Of a DNA stretch of 64,000 bases, positions 44,168 through 52,928 are shown in pieces (positions within the stretch are counted from its first letter, which is position 1; each line of letters opens with the position of its first letter). Source of the stretch: Rothia halotolerans (lineage in GTDB: Bacteria; Actinomycetota; Actinomycetes; Actinomycetales; Micrococcaceae); the NCBI RefSeq assembly GCF_004136635.1, contig NZ_NOIU01000001.1, forward strand, positions 186,001 to 250,000, given 5' to 3'. The translations under genes were made by a program, and so were the position numbers. The notes beneath the pieces were generated by a model. It made no database searches and had not been told where the DNA came from. It saw only the letters and a program-made list of their open reading frames with translations.

Positions 44168-44257
44168 TCCGCCTCCGGGACGGCAGGCGCGTCGGAACGG
44201 CCTGTGCACCCCGGGCCCGCATGCGGTCCAGCGTGCTCCCTCCTACCGGGAGACGCG

Positions 44258-44295
44258 AAAGGGGCCCGCCGAGCGCGAACGCTCGACGGGCCCCT
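44258..44295 (-). terminator. rplA: Intrinsic terminator of rplKA
   Basis: A GGGGCCCG-containing 15-bp stem (one mismatch) with a short loop, followed by TTTCGC on the minus strand, 34 bases past the rplA stop. It separates rplKA from rplJL. Confidence 0.75.
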
Positions 44296-44329
44296 TCCCC
44301 CGACGCCTCCCGCGGGAGGCGCCTCGCGA

Positions 44330-45022
44330 CTACTCGGCCGCGGCGGGGTCCACGGGGATGCCGGGGCCGAAGGTGGTGGCCACGGTGAGCCGCGAGATGT
44401 AGCGGCCCTTCGAGGAGGAGGGCTTGAGGCGGACGATCTCCTCCACGGCGGCGCGGAAGTTCTCCTCCAGCTTCTCGGCGTCGAACGAGGACTTGCCGAT
44501 GATGAAGTGGAGGTTGGCGTTGCGGTCGACGCGGAAGTCGATCTTGCCGCCCTTGATGTCGCCCACGGCCTTGGTGACGTCCATGGTCACGGTGCCGGTC
44601 TTCGGGTTCGGCATGAGGTTGCGGGGGCCGAGGACCTTGCCCAGGCGGCCGACCTTGCCCATCATGTCCGGGGTGGCCACGGCGGCGTCGAAGTCGACCC
44701 AGCCGTCGGCGACCTTGGCGATGAGCTCGTCGGAGCCGACGTAGTCCGCCCCGGCCTCCTCGGCCGCGACGGCCTTCTCACCCTGGGCGAAGACGACCAC
44801 GCGGGCGGTCTTGCCGGTGCCGTTGGGGAGGTTCACGGTGCCGCGAACCATCTGGTCGGCCTTGCGGGGGTCCACCGAGAGCCGCATGGCGACCTCGACG
44901 GTGGCGTCGGCCTTGGAGGAGTTGATCTCCTTCGCGAGGGCGATCGCCTCGGAGGCGCCGTACAGCCGGTTCTCGTCGATCTTGGCTGCGGCCGCCCGGT
45001 ACGCTTTGCTGCGCTGTGCCAT
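44330..45022 (-). CDS. rplA: 50S ribosomal protein L1
   Basis: L1 (230 aa) forms the mobile stalk at the ribosomal E site and represses its own operon in other bacteria. It begins [16 protein letters not shown] and has the signature [21 protein letters not shown]. The ATG at 45022 is chosen for AAGGAG 10 bases upstream, although the frame is open a little further. It is the second gene of rplK-rplA. Confidence 0.98.
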   Translation of the reverse strand: MAQRSKAYRAAAAKIDENRLYGASEAIALAKEINSSKADATVEVAMRLSVDPRKADQMVRGTVNLPNGTGKTARVVVFAQGEKAVAAEEAGADYVGSDELIAKVADGWVDFDAAVATPDMMGKVGRLGKVLGPRNLMPNPKTGTVTMDVTKAVGDIKGGKIDFRVDRNANLHFIIGKSSFDAEKLEENFRAAVEEIVRLKPSSSKGRYISRLTVATTFGPGIPVDPAAAE

Positions 45023-45153
45023 CTGCTGAATTCTCCTTGTGCAGTTGTGGTCCATCGGATCGCGCTGGATCCTGCCACGCTCCCGCGGGGTACGGGAGGC
45101 CCGCTGTCGCGCGGGACTTCATGGAAAGGGGTTGAGGTGCGAGGGGCCGGAGC

Positions 45154-45588
45154 CTACTCGCTGATGGTGATGCCCATCGACCGGACGGTGCCGGAGACGA
45201 TCTTGGAGGCGGACTCGACGCTGTTGGCGTTGAGGTCCGGCATCTTCGTCTCGGCGATCTCGCGGATCTGATCCGGGGTGATGGAGCCGACCTTCTGGGT
45301 GTGGGGGACGCCCGAGCCCTTGGCGACGCCGGCCGCCTTCTTGATCAGCTCGGCGGCGGGCGGGGTCTTGGTGATGAAGGTGAAGGAACGGTCCTCGTAG
45401 ACCGTGATCTCCACGGGCACCACGTTGCCGCGCATCGACTCGGTGGCGGCGTTGTACGCCTTGCAGAACTCCATGATGTTGACGCCGTGCTGGCCGAGCG
45501 CCGGACCCACCGGAGGCGCCGGGTTGGCGGCGCCCGCCTGGATCTGCAGCTTGATGAGGCCTGCGACCTTCTTCTTCTTGGGAGCCAA
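45154..45588 (-). CDS. rplK: 50S ribosomal protein L11
   Basis: L11 (144 aa) at the GTPase-associated centre. It contains [20 protein letters not shown] and the C-terminal rRNA-binding part [14 protein letters not shown]. The best start is TTG at 45588, with AAAAGGA 8 bases upstream and the normal N-terminus APKKKKVAG directly after it. An open frame continues upstream but is not L11-like. Confidence 0.96.
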   Translation of the reverse strand: MAPKKKKVAGLIKLQIQAGAANPAPPVGPALGQHGVNIMEFCKAYNAATESMRGNVVPVEITVYEDRSFTFITKTPPAAELIKKAAGVAKGSGVPHTQKVGSITPDQIREIAETKMPDLNANSVESASKIVSGTVRSMGITISE

Positions 45589-45709
45589 TTCGCTGGTCCT
45601 TTTCGTGACGGTGCTGACCGCCGCACAGGAGCGTACGACGGCGGGTGGCCACCGTGGCGCGGTGGCCGCGCGGAGACTCGCCAAAGCTGAGCGAGCACAC
45701 GCGACATCC

Positions 45710-45715
45710 ATCATA
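45710..45715 (-). promoter_or_regulatory. Candidate -10 of rplKA
   Basis: TATGAT reads toward rplK about 120 bases upstream of its start. No good -35 is seen. Confidence 0.35.
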
Positions 45716-45793
45716 GTCCTCCCCGGGCGCGGACCGCCACCTGAGGGGAGCAAGCTCACGCCGGCGGAAGAGCCGCGGGAGGGGATGGACGGC

Positions 45794-45832
45794 GGACGGC
45801 GCGCCGGTCCGCGAGGACTCGGCGCGCCGTCC
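45794..45832 (-). terminator. Hairpin between nusG and rplK
   Basis: GGACGGCGCGCCG pairs perfectly with CGGCGCGCCGTCC across a 13-nt loop, 34 bases past the nusG stop. A smaller imperfect hairpin (45842-45863) precedes it. No T-run, so possibly a partial terminator between secE-nusG and rplKA. Confidence 0.5.
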
Positions 45833-45865
45833 GGCGAGGAGGGTCCGGGCATCCGCCCGGCCCCT

Positions 45866-46804
45866 CTAGATCTTGGTGACCTGGTTGAAGCTCAGGGTCA
45901 CGGGGGTCTCGCGCTCGAAGAGCGAGACGAGCACGACCAGCTGCTGGGCCTCGGGCTTGATCTCGGAGATGGTCGCCGGGAGGGTCTCGAACGGACCCTC
46001 CTTGACGATCACGGACTCGCCGATCTCGAAGCCGACGTTCAGCTGCGGGGCCACGGCCTCCGGGATGGGCTCGCCGGCCTCCTTGGCCGCCTCGACCTGC
46101 TCGGCCTCGAAGACCGGGGCCAGCATGTCCACGACCTCGTCCAGGCGCAGCGGGACCGGGTTGTAGGCGTCCTGCCCCACGAAGCCGGTGACGCCCGGGG
46201 TGTGGCGGACGACGCCCCAGGACTCGTCGGTGAGGTTCATCCGGACCAGCACGTAGCCGGGGATGCGCACGCGGCGCACGGTCTTGCGCTGGGCGTTCTT
46301 GATCTCCACGACCTCCTCCATGGGGACCTGGATCTCGAAGAGGTCGTCCTCCATGTTCATGGACTGGGCCCTGGTCTGGAGGTTGGTCTTCACGCGGTTC
46401 TCGTAGCCGGCGTAGGTGTGGATGACGTACCAGTCACCCTCCTGGCGGCGCAGCTTGGAGCGGAACTCCTGGAGGGGGTCCACCTCCTCCTCGGGCTGCT
46501 CGGCCTGGGCCTCGCCCTGCTCCGCGGGCTCCTCGTCGGAGCTCTCGGGCTGCTGCTCGCCCTCCTCTGCGGGATCCTCAGCCTGCTCGGCGGACTCCAC
46601 GGCCTCGGCCACGGTGTCCTCGAAGTCGGCGTCGGCACCGGCGTCGGACTCCTCGGCGTCCTCCTGAGCGGAGGAGACCAGCGCCGACTCGGTCTGCTCG
46701 AAGGCCGAGCCGCTGGCCTGCTCCGCGGCCTGGGCCTGCTCGACCTGCTCGGAGTCGTCGGAAGGCAGCTGCGCGCTGGAGTTCTCGAGTTCCTGCTCGG
46801 ACAC
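45866..46804 (-). CDS. nusG: Transcription termination/antitermination factor NusG
   Basis: NusG, 312 aa. The NGN domain begins around residue 122 with [17 protein letters not shown] and includes [19 protein letters not shown] and [12 protein letters not shown]. The KOW domain near the end has [19 protein letters not shown]. About 115 Glu/Ala/Gln-rich residues precede the NGN domain, longer than in most bacteria though extensions are known in actinobacteria. The start is GTG at 46804 (SEQELENSS), with AGGGAA upstream. It follows secE as usual. Confidence 0.96.
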   Translation of the reverse strand: MSEQELENSSAQLPSDDSEQVEQAQAAEQASGSAFEQTESALVSSAQEDAEESDAGADADFEDTVAEAVESAEQAEDPAEEGEQQPESSDEEPAEQGEAQAEQPEEEVDPLQEFRSKLRRQEGDWYVIHTYAGYENRVKTNLQTRAQSMNMEDDLFEIQVPMEEVVEIKNAQRKTVRRVRIPGYVLVRMNLTDESWGVVRHTPGVTGFVGQDAYNPVPLRLDEVVDMLAPVFEAEQVEAAKEAGEPIPEAVAPQLNVGFEIGESVIVKEGPFETLPATISEIKPEAQQLVVLVSLFERETPVTLSFNQVTKI

Positions 46805-46890
46805 TGGGTTCCCTGCTTTCTCGTGGTACCGCCACCGGATGGTCGGCGTCTTGATCACGCGGAGATCGGTTGGATGAGGTGGTCGGGGCG

Positions 46891-47154
46891 CTACTGCGGT
46901 CCCGCCGTGCCGTTGCCGAAGAGCCAGAAGGCCCCCTGGCCGAACACGAAGTCGAGGCCCGAGATCAGCAGGAGCATGAAGGCCACGAAGACCAGGACGA
47001 TGACCACGTAGTTGAAGAGTTCGCGGCGGGTCGGGGTGACGACCTTCTTGAGCTCGCCGATGACCTCGCGCAGGAAGGTGAAGAAGCGGCCGAAGAAGCC
47101 CTTCTCACGCGCCTCCTGCTCGCCGGCGGCTCCCGGTACTGCGGCTCTTGCCAT
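46891..47154 (-). CDS. secE: Preprotein translocase subunit SecE
   Basis: SecE (87 aa), the single-helix subunit that clamps SecY in the inner membrane. It has the conserved amphipathic part [20 protein letters not shown] followed by one membrane helix (about residues 48-68). It lies between tRNA-Trp and nusG, the classic arrangement. Confidence 0.96.
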   Translation of the reverse strand: MARAAVPGAAGEQEAREKGFFGRFFTFLREVIGELKKVVTPTRRELFNYVVIVLVFVAFMLLLISGLDFVFGQGAFWLFGNGTAGPQ

Positions 47155-47232
47155 CTGGGTTCCGCCCCTTTCCTAGACGATCGAAAGCACCTCGACTGCT
47201 GATCACGAACTGTCATCCGTGAGGGGATACTG

Positions 47233-47305
47233 CAGGGCAGACAGGACTCGAACCTGCAACCTGCGGTTTTGGAGACCGCTGCGCTACCAATTGCGCCACT
47301 GCCCT
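47233..47305 (-). tRNA. trnW: tRNA-Trp (CCA anticodon)
   Basis: A 73-nt cloverleaf: acceptor stem AGGGCAG / CTGCCCT, D-arm with GGCGCAATTGGTAGCGC, anticodon loop CTCCAAA with anticodon CCA, and T-arm GGTTCGAGTCC. The discriminator is G, as in tRNA-Trp. The 3' CCA is not encoded. Confidence 0.97.
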
Positions 47306-47515
47306 TCGGCGGCACGATGCCGCCGTCCCACATTCGTTCCCGAGGCGATTCAAGGCGCACTCGATCACTGGGGTGTGAGCACCGGGAACAACTGTAACGG
47401 CTCCGCGGACGGAGCGCAACGCGACGCCCCGCCCGCCGGCGCCCCGAGCCCCGACGCCCCCGCGCCCCGGAGCCGGGGACCCGGCCCCTCGCGGCCCGTC
47501 CTCCCGGCGTCCCGC

Positions 47516-47548
47516 CCTAGGATTCCGAGGCCCCCGCCGCCTAGGATT
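47516..47548 (+). repeat. Direct repeat CCTAGGATT upstream of the aminotransferase gene
   Basis: CCTAGGATT occurs at 47516-47524 and 47540-47548, each followed by CCGAGG with or without a GT insert. Each copy contains TAGGAT, which could serve as a -10 hexamer, so this may be two tandem promoters or a regulator site. The remaining part of the gap 47306-47515 has no gene. Confidence 0.45.
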
Positions 47549-47606
47549 GTCCGAGGGGGCAGCCCCCACCGCCCTTTGTCCGCGACGCCTCAGAAGAAGA
47601 GAGACC

Positions 47607-48818
47607 ATGACCTCCCACGAGCGCATCTCCGCCCGCATCGCCGCCATCGCCCCCTCTGCCACCCTGGCCGTGGACTCGAAGGCCAAGGCCCTCAAGGCGG
47701 CCGGGCGCCCCGTGATCGGCTTCGGCGCGGGCGAGCCCGACTTCCCCACCCCCGGCTACATCGTCGACGCCGCCCGCGAGGCCCTGGAGGACCCCGCCAA
47801 CTTCCGCTACACCCCCGCCGCCGGCCTGCCCGACCTGCGCGCGGCCGTCGCCGAGAAGACCCGCAGGGACTCCGGCTGCGACGTCGAGCCCTCGCAGGTC
47901 CTGGTGACCAACGGCGGCAAGCAGGCGGTCTACGAGGCGTTCGCGACCGTCATCGACGAGGGCGACGAGGTCCTGCTGCCCGCCCCCTACTGGACCACCT
48001 ACCCCGAGGCGATCCGCCTGGCCGGCGGCGTCCCGGTGGAGGTCTTCGCCGGCTCGGAGCTGGAGTACAAGGTGACCGTCGACCTGCTGGAGGAGGCCGT
48101 CACCGAGCGCACCAAGGCCCTGATCTTCGTCTCCCCCTCCAACCCCACGGGCGCGGTCTACTCCCCCGAGGAGACCGCCGCCATCGGCCGGTGGGCCGCG
48201 GAGAAGGGCATCTTCGTCATCACCGACGAGATCTACGAGCACCTGACCTACGACGGCGTCCCCTTCACCTCCATCGCGGCCGCCGCGCCCGAGCTCGGCG
48301 ACCGCGTCGTGATCCTCAACGGCGTCGCCAAGACCTACGCCATGACCGGCTGGCGGGTGGGCTGGATGATCGCCGCCGACGACGTCGTCAAGGCCGCCGC
48401 GAACCTCCAGTCGCACCTGAGCTCCAACGTCAACAACATCGCCCAGCGCGCCGCGCTCGCGGCGATCTCCGGCCCGATGGACGCCGTGGAGGAGATGAAG
48501 GTCGCCTTCGACCGCCGCCGCCGCGCCATCGTCGAGGGGCTCAACGCGATCGAGGGCGTGCGCTGCCCGGTGCCCGAGGGCGCCTTCTACGCCTACCCGG
48601 ACGTGACCGGCCTGCTCGGCAGCAGCGTGGCCGGGCGCCGCGTCGAGAGCTCGCAGGACCTCGCGGAGGTCATCCTCGAGGAGGCCGAGGTCGCCGTCGT
48701 GCCCGGCGAGGCCTTCGGCCCCTCGGGATACCTCCGGCTCTCCTACGCGCTGGCCGACGAGGATCTGGAGGAGGGCCTCGGCCGGATCCAGCGCCTGCTG
48801 GCTGGGGCCGAGCGCTGA
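47607..48818 (+). CDS. Aspartate aminotransferase-like class I aminotransferase
   Basis: PLP-dependent class I aminotransferase, 403 aa, of the aspartate aminotransferase Ib type common in actinobacteria. Motifs: [11 protein letters not shown] near residue 40, [21 protein letters not shown], and [15 protein letters not shown] carrying the PLP lysine. The ATG at 47607 has a modest AGAAGAGAG upstream. It is a single gene, divergent from tRNA-Trp. Substrate assignment (aspartate/2-oxoglutarate) follows the family. Confidence 0.88.
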   Translation: MTSHERISARIAAIAPSATLAVDSKAKALKAAGRPVIGFGAGEPDFPTPGYIVDAAREALEDPANFRYTPAAGLPDLRAAVAEKTRRDSGCDVEPSQVLVTNGGKQAVYEAFATVIDEGDEVLLPAPYWTTYPEAIRLAGGVPVEVFAGSELEYKVTVDLLEEAVTERTKALIFVSPSNPTGAVYSPEETAAIGRWAAEKGIFVITDEIYEHLTYDGVPFTSIAAAAPELGDRVVILNGVAKTYAMTGWRVGWMIAADDVVKAAANLQSHLSSNVNNIAQRAALAAISGPMDAVEEMKVAFDRRRRAIVEGLNAIEGVRCPVPEGAFYAYPDVTGLLGSSVAGRRVESSQDLAEVILEEAEVAVVPGEAFGPSGYLRLSYALADEDLEEGLGRIQRLLAGAER

Positions 48819-48861
48819 GGGAAACCCTCGGGAACACACACGATCGCAACCTCCCACCGGG

Positions 48862-48867
48862 TAGACT
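48862..48867 (+). promoter_or_regulatory. Candidate pfkA -10 element
   Basis: TAGACT, 57 bases before the pfkA ATG. The same hexamer occurs upstream of asd and of the membrane-protein gene at 51992-52678. Confidence 0.4.
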
Positions 48868-48924
48868 GGTGATCGAAGGATCCCGCCCGACCACACACCG
48901 CGACCAAGCGAGGAGAGCGCCGAG

Positions 48925-49956
48925 ATGAAGATCGGACTGCTGACCAGCGGGGGCGACTGCCCCGGACTCAATGCCGTGATCCGAGGCGCCGTGCTCAACG
49001 GCGTCAAGACCTACGACGACGAGTTCGTGGGCTTCCGGGACGGATGGCGCGGCGTCGTCGAGGGCGACATCATGGACCTCCCCCGCACCAAGGTGCGCGG
49101 GCTGGCCCGCACCGGCGGCACCATCCTGGGCACCTCCCGGACCAACCCCTTCGACGGCCCCCACGGCGGCCCCGAGAACATCTCGATCGTGCTGGAGCGC
49201 CACCAGGTCGACGCCATCGTGGCGATCGGCGGCGAGGGGACCCTGGCGGGCGCCAAGCGCCTCGCGGACGCGGGCCTGCCGGTGGTGGGCGTGCCCAAGA
49301 CCATCGACAACGACCTCCAGGCCACCGACTACACCTTCGGCTTCGACACCGCCGTCTCCATCGCGACCGACGCCATGGACCGGCTGCGCACCACCGGCGA
49401 GTCCCACCACCGCTGCATGGTCGCCGAGGTCATGGGCCGCCACGTCGGCTGGATCGCGCTGCACTCCGGGATGTCCGCCGGCGCGCACGCCGTGCTGATC
49501 CCCGAGCAGCAGGTCCCGATGAGCCAGGTCGCCGAGTGGGTCAAGGAGGTCCACGACCGCGGCCGGGCGCCGCTGGTCGTCGTCGCCGAGGGCTTCATCC
49601 CGGAGGGCTTCGACGAGGTGCTGCACGAGAAGGGCACGGAGAAGGACGGCCGGCCGCGCCTGGGCGGGATCGGCGAGTACGTGACGGAGGAGATCGAGCG
49701 CCTCACCGGCATCGAGACCCGCAACACCACGCTGGGCCACATCCAGCGCGGCGGCGCCCCCACCGGCTTCGACCGCGTGCTGGCCACCCGCTTCGGCATG
49801 GCCGTGGTGGACATGATCCACGACAAGGAGTGGGGCCGGATGGTCGCGCTCAAGGGGACCGACGTCGTGCGGGTGGAGTTCGCGGAGGCGCTGAACAACC
49901 TCAAGTCCGTCCCGCAGGCCCGCTGGGACGAGGCGAAGGTGCTCTTCGGCCGCTGA
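48925..49956 (+). CDS. pfkA: 6-phosphofructokinase
   Basis: Phosphofructokinase, 343 aa. It has LTSGGDCPGLNAVIRG at the start, the nucleotide loop AIGGEGTLAGA, the catalytic PKTIDNDL and the substrate motif GGAPTGFDR. Gly in GGEGT (instead of Asp) argues for ATP as donor, while Lys in PKTID is typical of the PPi-related subgroup. This mixed pair is known in actinobacterial ATP-dependent enzymes. GAGGAGAG precedes the ATG. A strong terminator follows. Confidence 0.93.
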   Translation: MKIGLLTSGGDCPGLNAVIRGAVLNGVKTYDDEFVGFRDGWRGVVEGDIMDLPRTKVRGLARTGGTILGTSRTNPFDGPHGGPENISIVLERHQVDAIVAIGGEGTLAGAKRLADAGLPVVGVPKTIDNDLQATDYTFGFDTAVSIATDAMDRLRTTGESHHRCMVAEVMGRHVGWIALHSGMSAGAHAVLIPEQQVPMSQVAEWVKEVHDRGRAPLVVVAEGFIPEGFDEVLHEKGTEKDGRPRLGGIGEYVTEEIERLTGIETRNTTLGHIQRGGAPTGFDRVLATRFGMAVVDMIHDKEWGRMVALKGTDVVRVEFAEALNNLKSVPQARWDEAKVLFGR

Positions 49957-49982
49957 GCCGCCCGAGGGGTACGACGACGCGG

Positions 49983-50023
49983 GAGGGGCGGCGTCCGGAA
50001 CGACCTTCCGGACGCCGCCCCTC
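49983..50023. terminator. Terminator between convergent pfkA and ygfZ
   Basis: A perfect 18-bp stem (GAGGGGCGGCGTCCGGAA and complement) with a 5-nt loop and a TGCGTTT tail on the plus strand. It can serve both convergent genes. Confidence 0.8.
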
Positions 50024-50071
50024 TGCGTTTCCCGTCGTCGGCGACGGCAGCGGAGCCGCCCGCCGCCGGGC

Positions 50072-51211
50072 TCAGCGGAGGAAGTCCGCCCGGTTCCGGC
50101 GGCCCACCACCTGCCCCGCCTCGGGGTCCACGATCACGGTCTGGGCCGCGGCGTACTCCACGGCGGCCGGGGCACCCTCGGCGTCGCGGGTCTCGCCCTG
50201 CTCCGAGTCGCCGCCCTCGTCGAGCACCGTCAGCGCCGCGGACGGGTCCGCCGAGCGCTTGAGGACCGCGAGCGCGATCGGCCCCGCCTCGTGGTGCTGG
50301 ACGACGCTGGTCACCCGGCCCACGGTGCGCTCGCCGAGCCGCACGGCCGAGCCCCGGGCGGGGAGCGTGTGCTCGGAGCCGTCCAGGTCCAGGAAGACCA
50401 GCCGGCGCGGGGGATGGCCGAGGTTGTGCACGCGGGCCACCGTCTCCTGCCCCTTGTAGCAGCCCTTGGCCAGGTGGACGGCGGTGCGCAGCAGGTCCAG
50501 CTCGTGGGGGATGGTGCGCTCGTCCGCCTCGGTCGCGATGCGGGGCCGCCAGGCCTCCACGCGCAGGGCCTCGGCGGCCCACACGCCCGACCACCGCAGC
50601 CCCAGCTCCGGCAGCCGGTCCCGCGGCACGATCGCCTCGAACCACGCGTAGTCCTCCCCCGGGTGCGGCCCGGCGGAGTAGCCGATGCCGCCCTCGACGA
50701 CGCCCGGCCACGGGTCCCGCCACACCGGGCACGCGAGGTCCTCGCCCAGCGCCTCCGTCAGGTCCCGGCTGGACCCGATGACCGCGAGCTCCTCGTCGGC
50801 CCGGGCCACCTCGACCCGCAGCATGAAGCGCATGGAGTCGAGGAACGCGGCGAGCGAATCTCCCTGGCCGGGCTCGACGATCAGCCACAGCCGGTCCTCC
50901 CCCACGATCACGTGCGGGGCGAACTCGATCCTGCCCTGCACGCTCAGCAGCAGGGTCTCGGCCGAGGCGCCGGCGGGCAGGCCGGTGATCACCTGCGAGG
51001 AGAGGGTGGTGAGCCAGGAGGCGCGATCCTCCCCCGCGATGGTCACGATCTCGTGGTGGGAGAGGTCCACGGCGGCCGGGGCCCCGCCGTCCTCGCGCAC
51101 CAGGGCGCGCTGCTCGCGCACCGGGTCGCCGTAGTGGGCGGCGACGCCGGCGTCGGGCGCGGAGGCCTCCACGGCGCCGTGCAGGTCCAGCAGCGGGGAG
51201 CGGCGGCTCAT
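50072..51211 (-). CDS. ygfZ: Folate-binding protein YgfZ
   Basis: YgfZ/IBA57-like protein, 379 aa, related to GcvT. The signature KGCYKGQE occurs near residue 272. In E. coli the protein binds folate and supports Fe-S enzymes such as MiaB. That may matter here given the Fe-S enzymes SdaA, NarH and the NsrR-like regulator. The ATG overlaps the upstream nitrobindin-like gene stop (ATGA). The last 40 residues are Asp/Glu-rich. Confidence 0.93.
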   Translation of the reverse strand: MSRRSPLLDLHGAVEASAPDAGVAAHYGDPVREQRALVREDGGAPAAVDLSHHEIVTIAGEDRASWLTTLSSQVITGLPAGASAETLLLSVQGRIEFAPHVIVGEDRLWLIVEPGQGDSLAAFLDSMRFMLRVEVARADEELAVIGSSRDLTEALGEDLACPVWRDPWPGVVEGGIGYSAGPHPGEDYAWFEAIVPRDRLPELGLRWSGVWAAEALRVEAWRPRIATEADERTIPHELDLLRTAVHLAKGCYKGQETVARVHNLGHPPRRLVFLDLDGSEHTLPARGSAVRLGERTVGRVTSVVQHHEAGPIALAVLKRSADPSAALTVLDEGGDSEQGETRDAEGAPAAVEYAAAQTVIVDPEAGQVVGRRNRADFLR

Positions 51212-51813
51212 CGTCCCTCCACCTTGCGCAGTCGCGCCGAGGCGTGGGTGGCCAGCTCCCGGCCGAGGGCGGACATGTCCCAGGCCCACATGAGCTCGCC
51301 GTTGACCAGCCCGTACATCCGCGAGGCCGAGGCGTACTCCTTGGATCCGGAGCTGCGCATGACGGCGTCGGTGGCCATCTGGATCCGCGGTCCCTCGATG
51401 ACGCCGACGTACATCTCGCTGATGCCGCCGGGATGGTTGATGGTCGCGATCATCTCGAAGCCGCCCTCCTCGCGGCGCAGCCTCTCGACGTCCTCGGCCG
51501 AGGACATGACGGGGACGACGTCGGCGGGCAGCAGCCCCGGCCCCGGGTCGCCGTCCACGAGCTTCCGGTCCAGCTGCCAGAACCCGGTCTCGACGGAGAG
51601 GGGACGCGTCTGGTTCCCCTCCTCGTCCAGCAGGTAGGACTCGGCGCGGTACTCGAGGTAGGGGAGGCCGTTCTGGGAGAAGGAGACGATCTGGCCGAAC
51701 TGGCGCTCCTCGTCCTCGCCGTAGCCGAGCACGCCCACGCCCTCCCACTCGCCGAGCAGCCAGGCGAAGGGGACGAGTTCGGGAGTCAGGTTCGAGGGGA
51801 TTTCAATAGGCAT
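51208..51813 (-). CDS. FABP-like/nitrobindin-family protein
   Basis: Beta-barrel fatty-acid-binding-like protein of the nitrobindin family, 201 aa. It has the family GEWEGVGVLGYG motif near residue 21 and a C-terminal His (ELATHASARL) in the position of the haem ligand. Nitrobindins bind ferric haem and act on peroxynitrite. It forms an operon with ygfZ. TAAGAT ends 6 bases before the ATG and there is no clear Shine-Dalgarno, so the mRNA may be leaderless. Confidence 0.82.
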   Translation of the reverse strand: MPIEIPSNLTPELVPFAWLLGEWEGVGVLGYGEDEERQFGQIVSFSQNGLPYLEYRAESYLLDEEGNQTRPLSVETGFWQLDRKLVDGDPGPGLLPADVVPVMSSAEDVERLRREEGGFEMIATINHPGGISEMYVGVIEGPRIQMATDAVMRSSGSKEYASASRMYGLVNGELMWAWDMSALGRELATHASARLRKVEGR

Positions 51814-51832
51814 GCCCCCATCTTAAACGCGC

Positions 51833-51860
51833 AGGGCCCGGGCATCCATGCCCGGGCCCT
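51833..51860 (-). terminator. Terminator of the 36-aa membrane gene
   Basis: A perfect 12-bp stem (AGGGCCCGGGCA and complement) with a TCCA loop, then GCGTTTAAG on the minus strand. Confidence 0.65.
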
Positions 51861-51876
51861 CGCGTACGTCGTGAGC

Positions 51877-51987
51877 TTAGCGCTGGCCCTTGAACAGCCG
51901 CGCGATCACCAGGGCCGCGCACCCGGCGATGGACAGGCTGGCGACGCCCAGCAGGGTCAGGTAGAAGATTTCCAGAGCGATGATCAT
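51877..51987 (-). CDS. 36-aa single-helix membrane protein
   Basis: A short gene: MIIALEIFYLTLLGVASLSI followed by AGCAALVIARLFKGQR. One membrane helix covers most of it, with a short basic tail ending in LFKGQR. It starts 4 bases after the next gene upstream ends, has its own terminator, and has TAGGTT 6 bases before the ATG. I believe similar small proteins with the LFKGQR end occur beside nitrobindin-like genes in related actinobacteria, but I cannot check. Function unknown. Confidence 0.65.
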   Translation of the reverse strand: MIIALEIFYLTLLGVASLSIAGCAALVIARLFKGQR

Positions 51988-51991
51988 GCCC

Positions 51992-52678
51992 TTAACCTAA
52001 CACGGCCAGGAGGAAGAACGTCCCCGCGTAGCCGAGGGTGCCGAAGAACGCCACGGGGGTCACCCCGAGGGTGATCGCGCCGCGGCGGGGGCCGTCCCGC
52101 GGGCCCGCCCAGATCATCCGCCCGCCCACCAGGCCGATGCAAGCCGCGATGACGACGCCGGTGCCCCACACCACGGCGTCGGCGCTGGTCTCCGAGTGCA
52201 CGGTGGCCATGCCGATCCATCCCGAGGAGCTCACCGCGGCGAGGACCCCGGCGGCCGCGGAGATGACCGACTCCAGCCGCCCGCGCGCCCCCTCGCCGCG
52301 CACCAGCTCCACGATGAAGCACAGCAGCACCCCGACGGCGACCACCGCCGGCAGCAGGTACAGCAGCTCCTCGATCGAGAAGAGGTAGACCACGAGGCAG
52401 CTGAGCAGCCCGCACCCGGCGATGAGGGCGCTGTGGGAGAGCAGCCGCTTGCGCCCCCGCATCGCGGCGACGCCCGTCGCGGCCGGCCACCCCCACGCGA
52501 TGGTGAGGACCATGGCGACCGTGACGAGCAGCGAGACCGTCGGCGAGAGCACGGCCCCGGTCAGGGCCAGCACGAGCGCGACGACGGCCGCGCCCGCCAC
52601 GAGCGCGTAGCGCCCCCTGCCGTGGGTCCCGGCGCGAGCACCCGCGCCGCCCCCCTCCTGCGCTGGACTGGCTTCCAT
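51992..52678 (-). CDS. Integral membrane protein of unknown function
   Basis: 228 aa with six likely membrane helices (about residues 27-42, 47-68, 82-100, 104-122, 138-160, 172-190 and a last one near the end, the count being uncertain). No enzymatic motif is seen. A cytoplasmic basic patch AMRGRKRLL follows helix 2. It is divergent from glnR and precedes the 36-aa membrane gene. It is not a family I can name. Confidence 0.75.
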   Translation of the reverse strand: MEASPAQEGGGAGARAGTHGRGRYALVAGAAVVALVLALTGAVLSPTVSLLVTVAMVLTIAWGWPAATGVAAMRGRKRLLSHSALIAGCGLLSCLVVYLFSIEELLYLLPAVVAVGVLLCFIVELVRGEGARGRLESVISAAAGVLAAVSSSGWIGMATVHSETSADAVVWGTGVVIAACIGLVGGRMIWAGPRDGPRRGAITLGVTPVAFFGTLGYAGTFFLLAVLG

Positions 52679-52753
52679 GTTCCTCCGTGCGATCTGCGGG
52701 CCCCGCCGGCACCCGCGCTGGGGCGGCCCTCGGGCCCCGGGCCTGACCTGGCC

Positions 52754-52759
52754 AGTCTA
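52754..52759 (-). promoter_or_regulatory. Candidate -10 of the membrane-protein gene
   Basis: TAGACT on the minus strand, about 75 bases before the start. The divergent glnR has TATACT at 52835-52840 on the plus strand. The gap 52679-52928 thus holds back-to-back promoters. Confidence 0.4.
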
Positions 52760-52928
52760 ACCGGGGCGGGGCCCCGGGTCCGGGCCGGCCCCACGGCGTG
52801 CCCCGATCTCCGCGGCGGCGGGTGCGCCACGCCATATACTGACCTTCAGGCACCGGCGCCGCACGAATCGCACGCGCCCGATCGCCCCTCACCGGCCCGG
52901 GCGGCACGCCACATCCCGGAGGTACTAC

